Shown: piece after piece, positions 24,945 to 32,223 of the stretch
Layout: each line of letters begins with the position of its first letter
Position numbering within the stretch: the stretch's first letter is position 1
Origin: Holophagales bacterium
GTDB lineage: Bacteria > Acidobacteriota > Thermoanaerobaculia > Multivoradales > Multivoraceae
Assembly (NCBI GenBank): GCA_009837885.1
Contig: VXSP01000025.1
Span: forward strand, 124,001 to 188,000
DNA length: 64,000 bases
Direction: 5' to 3'
Program-made: the position numbers and the translations under genes
The notes under the pieces: model-generated
The model's input: the letters and a program-made list of their open reading frames with translations, nothing else
The model's database searches: none
Told to the model about the DNA's origin: nothing

Positions 24945-26425
24945 CCCGGCGGACGCTCGAAACCGCCGATCCGTTCGCTCAGGCGCCGGGCGAGGTCGAG
25001 CGTCGTGCGGTCTTCCAGGAACGGCCCCGCGATCTGGAGTCCGACGGGCAGGCCGTCCGAGGCGGCGCCGGCCGGGATCACGGTCGCCGGCAGGTAGGCG
25101 ACGCCGGTGAGGCCGACCCAGAGCGTCTGCTCGCCGTAGGCGCGATCTTCGCCGTTGACCGTGATCCGGCGCGCGCCCATCGGTTCGCTGTGGTCGTGGG
25201 GGATCGCGGTGGTCGGCAAGCAGGGCAGGAGTACGGCGTCCCATTCCCTGAAGAACTCGTGCCACTTGCGCCGCATCTGGAGTCGGCGCTCGTTGGCGGA
25301 CAGCCAGGCGCGGTGGCGCTGCGAGGCCCAGCGCGCGGCGAGCGCGCCTTCCTCCTCTTCGCGCAGGCCTCGCACGGCCAGTTCCTCGATCTCCTGGTGG
25401 CTGAAGCCGCCGCACATGGCGGCGCCCAGGAGCTGGCCGAAGACGCGCGCCGCGTAGTCGAAGGTGAAGTCGGGCCGGGCCTCGCGGTCGACGGTGGCGC
25501 CGGCCGCCTCCAGGGCTTCGGCGGCGGCCTCGAGGCGTTCGCGCACGCGGTCGTCGATCGGGCAGGAGGGTTCCTCGAACCAGACCGCGACGCGATAGTC
25601 GGTGAGCTTCTTGTGTCGCGGCGGCGGCAGTTCCAGGCGGTAACCGGGGGCGTGCCATTCATCCGGGCCGGCGAGGATGTCGAGGCCGAGTTCCAGGTCC
25701 TCGACGCTGCGCGCCATCGGCCCGGCGACCGCGATGTCGGCCTGGGTCAGGGTGCCTGGCGGGCCCGGAATCTGGCCGAGTGCCGGCACGATGCCGTAGC
25801 TCGGCTTGTGCCCGAAGACGCCGCAGGTCGAGGCGGGGCCGCGGATCGAACCGCCGATGTCGCTGCCGAGTTCGAACGGAGTCAGGCCCGCGGCGAGCGC
25901 GGCGGCGGAACCGCCCGAGGAACCGCCGGGTGTCCGCTCGAGGTTCCAGGGGTTGTTCGTCTGGCCGAACACCTCGTTGTAGCTCTGGGTGTCGCCAGCG
26001 TAGATCGGCAGGTTCGTCTTGCCGTAGATGACGGCGCCGGCGGCCCGGAGGCGGGCGACCGGTACCGCGTCTACCTGCGGGACGTGGCCGCTGAGTTCGG
26101 GCGCCCCGGACGTCGTGCGCATGCCGACGGTCTGGAAGGAGTCCTTGATCGTCATCGCGACGCCGTGGAGGGGTCCGGGTGCGCGGCCCTCCGCCAGCGC
26201 CCGGTCGGCGGCGTCGGCCTCGCGGCGGGCACGCTCGGCGTCGAGGGTGACGACGGTGTTCAGCGGCGGGTTCAGCCGCTCCACGCGGTCAAGCAGGTGC
26301 TCGAGATACTCGCGAGAAGAGATGCGGCGGGTCCGGATGGCGGTGGCCGCCGCGTTGGCAGACCAGTAGGCCGCGTCCAGGGCTGGCGCCGGCTCCGTGG
26401 AGATGACGGGAGAGGGTTCGCTCAT
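24938..26425 (-). CDS. Amidase signature family hydrolase
   Basis: 495 residues. The Ser-cisSer-Lys triad is visible: Lys in GVAMTIKDSFQT, and the serines in RTPGGSSGGSAAALAAGLTP with GSDIGGSIRGPAS. The family includes general amidases, 6-aminohexanoate-cyclic-dimer hydrolase and GatA. There is no gatB/gatC context and the C-terminus is not GatA-like, so a catabolic amidase is more likely. Substrate unknown. It has no signal peptide. Convergent and overlapping with the phenylalanine monooxygenase gene; divergent from the VWFA-related gene. Confidence 0.87.
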   Translation of the reverse strand: MSEPSPVISTEPAPALDAAYWSANAAATAIRTRRISSREYLEHLLDRVERLNPPLNTVVTLDAERARREADAADRALAEGRAPGPLHGVAMTIKDSFQTVGMRTTSGAPELSGHVPQVDAVPVARLRAAGAVIYGKTNLPIYAGDTQSYNEVFGQTNNPWNLERTPGGSSGGSAAALAAGLTPFELGSDIGGSIRGPASTCGVFGHKPSYGIVPALGQIPGPPGTLTQADIAVAGPMARSVEDLELGLDILAGPDEWHAPGYRLELPPPRHKKLTDYRVAVWFEEPSCPIDDRVRERLEAAAEALEAAGATVDREARPDFTFDYAARVFGQLLGAAMCGGFSHQEIEELAVRGLREEEEGALAARWASQRHRAWLSANERRLQMRRKWHEFFREWDAVLLPCLPTTAIPHDHSEPMGARRITVNGEDRAYGEQTLWVGLTGVAYLPATVIPAGAASDGLPVGLQIAGPFLEDRTTLDLARRLSERIGGFERPPGY

Positions 26426-26528
26426 GGCGCGGAGGGTAGCAGCGGTAGTCCGGTGGCACTCCGCTTGCAGGACCCTGGCGTGACCGAGTCAGGACGTGGA
26501 CTATGGTGTCGCCTAAGGGGAGACAGGT

Positions 26529-28301
26529 ATGACAATCGTGGACCTTTGTTCAGGGCGCAGCGGAAGGCAAGGTACCTGTCGGGGTCTACCGGCCGTTCTG
26601 ATGACCGCCCTGGCGTTCGGGTATCCAGCGGTAGCCCAGGAGCCGGACGCCCTGTCCTCATCAGAGGTCGATTTCGGCGAGGAGATCGACGTCCGGGTTG
26701 TCAACCTCGAGGTCGTCGTCGAGGACGGCGAGGGACACCGCATGCCGGGGCTCACGGCGGACGATTTCCTGGTGCTCGTCGACGGTGAGGAGGTCGAGGT
26801 CGAGTACTTCACCGAGGTCTCCCGGGGACGCGCGCGACCGATGGCTGGCGCCGGCGCGCCTCCGGCCGTGGGCAATGGCGAAGTCGTGGCCACGAACTAC
26901 GTCCTCTTCGTGGACGATGAGCGCTCGCTGCGGGCCCTGAGACGGCCGGTGTTGCGGGGTTTTGCGGACAGGCTCGGCCTGCTGGATCCGGCTGACCGTG
27001 TGGCTGTGGTCGTCCAGAACGACGGGCGCCTGGCGCTCCTGAGTCCGTTCACGACGGATCGCGGGGCCACATCCGCTGCGCTCGAGGAACTCGATCGGGG
27101 TCGACGTTTTCGAGGCCTCCTGGATTCCCGGCGAATCCTCAGGACATTCACCGGAGGTGGTGGTGGAACGGCCGCGTACTTCCGCGATGCCGGGCCGCAG
27201 AGCCATGCGTCCGAAGCCGCGGCCGACCTGGTGGCTCGAGGTGGTGGCGTCTCAGCACACGTGGACCGCCACGCGGGAGGGGAGGCGCTGCTCGACAGCC
27301 GTGCGGTCGTTTCCGAGGGCCTGGGGGCCGCGGGAGCGATCGTCGCGTCCGACCTGGTGTTCGCCAACATGAAGCCCGACAGTTTCGAGCAGGAAGCCAG
27401 GGCCTCGATCCTTGAACAGGATCTGAGCCTGTCGGTCGATGCCGTGGTCTCGACGATGCGCGCGCTCGATCCGCCCGAGGGACGCAAGGTGCTCCTGCTC
27501 CTGCCGGGGTACTGGCCGACCGGGGAGTTCCGGCCCTCCGGTCGAGGTGCCGGTCTGCGAACGGATCTCGAGTTGCTGGACGGTCTGATCGACACCGCGA
27601 ACCTGCTCGGTTACACGATTTACCCGATGGACCAGCAGACCGGTTCGCCGAACATGAGGTTGTGGCAGAACATGCGCTACGTCGCGCGCGACACGGGTGG
27701 CCGGGCGTTCATGGCGGGGAGCAACATCTCGGCTCTCGAGCTGGTCGCCAGCGACACGTCGAACTACTACTGGCTGGGTTTCGTCCCGGAGTACCGGCGC
27801 GACGATCGCGTGCACGACATCGAGGTCCAGGTCCAACACCCGGGTGTCCAGGTGCGGGCCCGCCGCGGCTATCTGGACCTGTCGCGGGCTACCGAGGCCG
27901 ACATGGAGGCTCAGCGACATCTCCTCTTTCCGCAGCAGACGGAAGAAGACGTGGCCCGGCTGAGGGTGAGAACCGGAGCGACCAGGTCCCTGCGCGGGAA
28001 GAGAATGAACGTGCCGGTGGATGTCGAGATCCCGATCGGGACCTTCACGGCGGTGCCGTGGAACGGCCGGTACGTGCAGCGATTGGAAGTTCGCTTCGTT
28101 ACCATCGATCACGATGGCTGGCGGGCGGAACAGCCGACGATTCCTCTCGACCTGCGTCACGACGCCGCTCCTTCCCCGGACAGCGTGCACTGGTTCCGCG
28201 CCGACGTGGAGATGCGACACCTTCCGCATACCCTGGTGGTCACGGTTCACGATCCCGTGTCGCGCCAGACGGCGAGCGCCCGGGTCGAGGTGACGCCGTG
28301 A
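26529..28301 (+). CDS. VWFA-related domain protein (acidobacterial type), copy 1
   Basis: 590 residues with a signal peptide ending near VAQEPDA. It contains the conserved block EEIDVRVVNLEVVVEDGEGH and LTADDFLVLVDGEEVEVEYF. A von Willebrand A-like domain with a degenerate metal site follows (VLFVDDERSLRALRRPVLRG, then PEGRKVLLLLPGYWP). It ends with YYWLGFVPEYRRDDRVHDIE, ARRGYLDLSRATEADMEAQR and a beta-rich tail. This is the 'VWFA-related acidobacterial domain' family, largely restricted to Acidobacteriota; function unknown, exported. A paralogue follows in tandem and shares a nearly identical 50-base segment. Confidence 0.88.
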   Translation: MTIVDLCSGRSGRQGTCRGLPAVLMTALAFGYPAVAQEPDALSSSEVDFGEEIDVRVVNLEVVVEDGEGHRMPGLTADDFLVLVDGEEVEVEYFTEVSRGRARPMAGAGAPPAVGNGEVVATNYVLFVDDERSLRALRRPVLRGFADRLGLLDPADRVAVVVQNDGRLALLSPFTTDRGATSAALEELDRGRRFRGLLDSRRILRTFTGGGGGTAAYFRDAGPQSHASEAAADLVARGGGVSAHVDRHAGGEALLDSRAVVSEGLGAAGAIVASDLVFANMKPDSFEQEARASILEQDLSLSVDAVVSTMRALDPPEGRKVLLLLPGYWPTGEFRPSGRGAGLRTDLELLDGLIDTANLLGYTIYPMDQQTGSPNMRLWQNMRYVARDTGGRAFMAGSNISALELVASDTSNYYWLGFVPEYRRDDRVHDIEVQVQHPGVQVRARRGYLDLSRATEADMEAQRHLLFPQQTEEDVARLRVRTGATRSLRGKRMNVPVDVEIPIGTFTAVPWNGRYVQRLEVRFVTIDHDGWRAEQPTIPLDLRHDAAPSPDSVHWFRADVEMRHLPHTLVVTVHDPVSRQTASARVEVTP

Positions 28302-28336
28302 AGGTCTGGCCGAATCCCTGACAGAATCGGCTGTAC

Positions 28337-30004
28337 GTGGAGTACGCGAGCTTCAGCAGGCCTTCACTCGTAGCGGCGGCTGTTCTGATACTCGCCTGGA
28401 CGCAGGCGGTCGGAGCGCAGCCGTCTTCCCGGCAGTCGGAGGAAGCCACCCCCGAACTCTTCTTCGGCGAGGAGATCGACGTCCGGGTGGTCAACCTGGA
28501 GGTCGTCGTCGAGGACCGGTCGGGCAACCGGGTGCACGGGCTCGAGGCGGACGACTTTCGGATCTTCGTGGACGGCGTCGAGATCGGTGTGGACTACTTC
28601 ACGGAGATCCTGGAGAGCCGCGCCGTGGAGTCGCGTGGCGGCGAGGCGCCGCCGGCGATCGGCGACGGCGATTCCGTGCCGACGAACTACCTCCTGTTCG
28701 TGGACGACGATCACACCCACGTCGCGTTCAGGCGGCCGGTTGTCCGCGGGTTCGCGAACCAGTTGGCGAGCCTCGGCCTGCGGGATCAGGTCGCGGTCGT
28801 CGTGCAGAGCCGCCGCCGGTTGCAGGTCCTCAGTCCGTTCACGACGGATCGCCGGCGGACCCGCGTTGCGCTGGCGGAACTCGAGCGCGGGCGCTCCTTC
28901 GGCGGTGCGCTCAGGTCGCCGCGGCTGATCGACCAGTCGCGCTTCGCCGAGAATCGGGAGAGCGGTGTGGTGGCGGGCGCCCGGGTTGACGAAGACCTGA
29001 CGTCCGTCGCCGCGGACCTCCCGTTCGCGTCGATGGACCTGCCGAGCGCGGCGAGCGAGGCGCGGGCGGAGAGCCTGGCGCGGGATCTCGAGTTTTCCGT
29101 CACCGCGGTCAGTTCGACGATGCGGTCGCTCGACGTGCCGGAAGGCCGCAAGGTGCTTCTGCTGCTGGCGGGTGACTGGCCGGTCGGCTCGTTTCGGCTG
29201 GCGGGCCAGGGGATCGGCCTCCGTTCGGACTGGAGCATCCTCGACGCGCTGATCGACACCGCCAACGTCCTCGGCTACACCGTCTATCCAGTGGATCAGC
29301 AGAAGCGGCCGAGCCTGATGCGCTGGCAGAACCTGCGGCAGATCGCGGAGCAGACGGGCGGCAGGGCCTACGTGGCCGGGGCGAACCTCGGAGCGCTCCG
29401 GAGAGTCAGCGAAGACACCTCGAACTACTACTGGCTCGGCTTCGTGCCTGAGTACCGCCGCGACGATCGGGCGCACGAGGTGCGGGTCGAGCTCAGGCGG
29501 CCTGGCCTGCGGGTGCGTTCGCGCAGTGGCTACGTCGATCTCTCGCGCCGGGCCGAGGCTGACATGGAAACGCAGGGTCGGCTGCTGTTCCCCGACGAAA
29601 CCCGCACCCACGGCGAGCCGGTGTTAAGGGTGGAGATCGGCGAGCCGGAACCGACCGGACCGTTTCGCCGCAAGATGCTCGTGCCGGTGACCGTCCATAT
29701 CCCGGTGGGCTATTTCCCCGTGTTTCCCTTCGAGGGTCGGTTCCTGACCCGGCTGGAACTCCGCTTCGCCGTCGTCGACCGGAACGGACAGCAGGCGCGG
29801 ATGCCGGTCATTCCGCTCAACCTGGCCGGCGGGACACAGCCGGCGCCGGATGCCGTCGTGCCCTACGAGACCGTCCTGACCCTGCGCCGGAGGCCGCACG
29901 ACCTCCTCGTCTCCGTCCACGACCCGGTGAGCCGCCAGACCGTCAGTGTGCGGACGCAGGTCAGGTCGCGGATGGACGCGATGACCACGGGAGGGTCTCC
30001 TTGA
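28337..30004 (+). CDS. VWFA-related domain protein (acidobacterial type), copy 2
   Basis: 555 residues from GTG 28337; signal peptide LVAAAVLILAWTQAVGAQ. Same architecture as copy 1: EEIDVRVVNLEVVVEDRSGN, LEADDFRIFVDGVEIGVDYF, LLFVDDDHTHVAFRRPVVRG, PEGRKVLLLLAGDWP, then YYWLGFVPEYRRDDRAHEVR and RSGYVDLSRRAEADMETQ. The MIDAS-type metal site is more degenerate than in copy 1 (DDDHTH). It starts 36 bases after copy 1, so the two form an operon that arose by tandem duplication. The last bases overlap the start of the VOC gene (TTGA). Confidence 0.88.
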   Translation: MEYASFSRPSLVAAAVLILAWTQAVGAQPSSRQSEEATPELFFGEEIDVRVVNLEVVVEDRSGNRVHGLEADDFRIFVDGVEIGVDYFTEILESRAVESRGGEAPPAIGDGDSVPTNYLLFVDDDHTHVAFRRPVVRGFANQLASLGLRDQVAVVVQSRRRLQVLSPFTTDRRRTRVALAELERGRSFGGALRSPRLIDQSRFAENRESGVVAGARVDEDLTSVAADLPFASMDLPSAASEARAESLARDLEFSVTAVSSTMRSLDVPEGRKVLLLLAGDWPVGSFRLAGQGIGLRSDWSILDALIDTANVLGYTVYPVDQQKRPSLMRWQNLRQIAEQTGGRAYVAGANLGALRRVSEDTSNYYWLGFVPEYRRDDRAHEVRVELRRPGLRVRSRSGYVDLSRRAEADMETQGRLLFPDETRTHGEPVLRVEIGEPEPTGPFRRKMLVPVTVHIPVGYFPVFPFEGRFLTRLELRFAVVDRNGQQARMPVIPLNLAGGTQPAPDAVVPYETVLTLRRRPHDLLVSVHDPVSRQTVSVRTQVRSRMDAMTTGGSP

Positions 30005-30456
30005 GCCTGATCGATGGCGTTGGCGGCGCCTTCGTGTTCAGCGAGGACCCGAAACGGCTCGCCGACTGGTACACGGAGCACGTCGGCATCGAGTTCGAAG
30101 GCAGCGAAGAGTTCGGGGCCTTCTACGTCCGCTACGTGGCCGCGGACCCGGAGGATCCCGCGTGGGTCATGGACACGACGTTCGCGATCATGAAGGCGAA
30201 GCGTCCGGTACCACGGATGGCCCGCAACGAGGGCGTGGGGCAGGGCGACATGTACGGCGATCAGCCGTTCATGATCAACCTGCGGGTACGGGACCTCGAT
30301 GCCGTGCTGGCGCACCTCGCCGAGCGGGGCGTCGAGCCGCTGCGCAGGGACGACGAGGGCTACGCCCTGTTCGCGTGGATCCTGGACGGAGACGGGAACC
30401 GGGTCGAGCTCTACCAGCCCCGCGTCGAAGCGGCTCTCAGCGCCGCGCAGGCCTGA
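30001..30456 (+). CDS. VOC (glyoxalase/bleomycin-resistance fold) family protein
   Basis: 151 residues from TTG 30001, preceded by GGAGGGTCTCC and overlapping the previous stop. A single VOC module pair is visible: GVGGAFVFSEDPKRLADWY at the start, MINLRVRDLDAVLAHLAERG, and an end DGDGNRVELYQPR with the conserved metal-ligand Glu. The first His position of classic glyoxalases is replaced (GGAFVF), so metal binding is uncertain. Cytoplasmic, substrate unknown. Confidence 0.82.
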   Translation: MSLIDGVGGAFVFSEDPKRLADWYTEHVGIEFEGSEEFGAFYVRYVAADPEDPAWVMDTTFAIMKAKRPVPRMARNEGVGQGDMYGDQPFMINLRVRDLDAVLAHLAERGVEPLRRDDEGYALFAWILDGDGNRVELYQPRVEAALSAAQA

Positions 30457-30462
30457 GCGCCG

Positions 30463-30984
30463 TTACTCGAGCCCCAGACAGGCGTCCTTCGCGCCGGCCG
30501 GGTTCATCGCCTCGGCGCCCTCGCCGATGTAGGCGATTCTGCCGTCCTTGCCGACCACGTAGGTGACGCGGTTGGCGGCGGTGGGGAATCTCTCCATCAT
30601 GCCGCCGTACTGCTTGGCGACTTCGCCGCCGGCGTCGCTCAGGAGCGCGAAGTCGAGCTCCAGCTCCTCGGCGAACCGCTTGTTTTCGTCCAGCACGTCG
30701 GTGCTGATGCCGAACACGATGGAATCACTGCCCGTGAAGTCGGAGATACCAGCCTGGTATCCCTTCATTTCCATCGTTCAGCCGGCGGTGAAGGCCTTGG
30801 GGAAGAAGGCCAGGACGACGTTTTTCTGGCCGGCGAAGGAGGACAGGGTCACCTGGCTGCCGTCGGTGCTCGGCAGGGTGAAGTCCGGCGCGGCGTCGCC
30901 GACGGCGAGGTTCGCGGCGCCCGCGCTCGCCGAGGCGAGTGTGAGGACGCTAGTGAGCATTGCGGCGGGGACGAGGCTTCTCAT
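30463..30984 (-). CDS. Selenocysteine-containing peroxiredoxin (in-frame UGA at the peroxidatic position)
   Basis: The frame runs from ATG 30984 to 30463 with one in-frame TGA at 30778-30780. Before it the protein reads [19 protein letters not shown]; after it [18 protein letters not shown]. In peroxiredoxins this position is the catalytic Cys of a PKAFTxGCTxEM-type motif, so UGA replaces exactly the peroxidatic Cys. Downstream domain blocks are intact ([47 protein letters not shown]). An eight-pair hairpin lies where a bacterial SECIS is expected. Full length is 173 residues, with a signal peptide ([19 protein letters not shown]) that predicts export. The only ordinary Cys is near the C-terminus (KDACLGLE). 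No sel genes are in the window. Confidence 0.85.
30742..30763 (-). promoter_or_regulatory. Candidate bacterial SECIS hairpin
   Basis: On the minus strand, GGGATACC pairs with GGTATCTC over eight pairs (one G-U) around loop AGGCU. The loop starts 22 nucleotides after the UGA, inside the usual 16-37 window. It resembles the E. coli fdhF SECIS loop AGGUCU. It lies within the coding sequence, as bacterial SECIS elements do. Confidence 0.75.
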
Positions 30985-31113
30985 GGGTTCTCCGTTTCAG
31001 GACCGCCCGTCTCCTCGAGTTCGGCGGGTGTGGCTCCTGATGGTCGTGGCGGCGGGAGTGTAGCCTAGACTGGCAGTTCGCCGCAGCCGATCTTCCAGGA
31101 GGGAGTTGAGCAG

Positions 31114-32223
31114 ATGATGAAGACGACCAGGAACCGCATCGCTTCCCCTGGGGTCGCCGCCGCTCTGTTGAGCACGGTGCTGCTCCTGCCCGCCGCTCTG
31201 CCCGCCGCCGACGGCGCCGGCGACGGCGACATTCCGCGCACGGCGAGCGGACGACCGGATCTCACCGGCGTCTACGACATCGCGACGCTGACGCCGCTCG
31301 AGCGCGATCCCAAGTTCGGGGACAACCTGTACCTGTCTCCCGAAGAGGCCGAAGAGATCGCCCGGACGGTCGCCGACCGCCGGGCCGCCGACCTCGAGGC
31401 GAGCGACCCGACCCGGGAGGCGCCGCCCCCGGGTGGCGACGGCTCCCCGGGCGCCGCGGGCAACGTTGGCGGCTACAACGACTTCTGGCTGGACTACGGC
31501 AGTCGCTCGATCTCGATCGACGGCCGGTTCCGCACGTCTCTCGTCTTCGATCCGCCCAACGGCCGCCTGCCGGAGATGACGCCGGAGGCGCAGCAGAAGA
31601 GGATGGCGTTCTTCACGCTCTTCCGCGAAAACACCGGTACCGCCTGGTGGCTCGAGAACGACGGACCGGGTCCGTACGACGACATCGAGCAGCGTCCGCT
31701 CGGCGAGCGGTGCATCCTCGGATTCGGCTCGACATCCGGCCCGCCGATGCTGCCTACCGCCTACAACAACCTGAAGCGGGTGGTGCAGACCGAGGACTAC
31801 GTGATGATCCTGGCCGAGATGATCCACGACGCCCGGATCATCCGGATCGGCGGCGCCCACCTGCGGGACGGCATGACGGCCTACATGGGTGACTCCGTGG
31901 GCCGCTGGGAGGGTGACACTCTGGTGGTCGAGACGAGGAACTTCGGCAAGAAGCCCGGCATGTACGCCTACGGCGCCGGCGAAAGCCTCAAGGTCACCGA
32001 GCGCTTCAGCCGGATCGATGAAGACACGCTGAACTACAGCTTCACGGTCGAGGATCCGACGACCTGGGAGACAGCCTGGAGCGGCGAGTTCCCGTGGCCG
32101 GCCGCGGATGGCAGGGTCTACGAGTACGCCTGCCACGAAGGCAACTATGCGATGGGCAACATCATGCGCGGCGCTCGGCTGCTGGAAGCCGATGCGGCGG
32201 CCGCTGCCGGCGGCGGCGAGTAG
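31114..32223 (+). CDS. Secreted protein of unknown function
   Basis: 369 residues with a signal peptide (AAALLSTVLLLPAALPAA). The mature part begins IPRTASGRPDLTGVYDIATL and contains a Gly/Pro-rich linker (PPPGGDGSPGAAGN). Two blocks stand out: RCILGFGSTSGPPMLPTAYN, and DSVGRWEGDTLVVETRNFGK, which is typical of a large uncharacterised family in Acidobacteria and marine metagenomes. No catalytic motif is recognised. GGAGGGAGTTG lies upstream of ATG 31114. The 3' end overlaps the next gene by 32 bases. Confidence 0.75.
   Translation: MMKTTRNRIASPGVAAALLSTVLLLPAALPAADGAGDGDIPRTASGRPDLTGVYDIATLTPLERDPKFGDNLYLSPEEAEEIARTVADRRAADLEASDPTREAPPPGGDGSPGAAGNVGGYNDFWLDYGSRSISIDGRFRTSLVFDPPNGRLPEMTPEAQQKRMAFFTLFRENTGTAWWLENDGPGPYDDIEQRPLGERCILGFGSTSGPPMLPTAYNNLKRVVQTEDYVMILAEMIHDARIIRIGGAHLRDGMTAYMGDSVGRWEGDTLVVETRNFGKKPGMYAYGAGESLKVTERFSRIDEDTLNYSFTVEDPTTWETAWSGEFPWPAADGRVYEYACHEGNYAMGNIMRGARLLEADAAAAAGGGE

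Noticed and set aside
30463..30984. Peroxiredoxin as a pseudogene or frameshift
   Set aside because: There is no frame change: the halves are in the same frame, the stop is TGA at the exact catalytic position, and a SECIS-like hairpin follows. A selenoprotein explains this better than decay.
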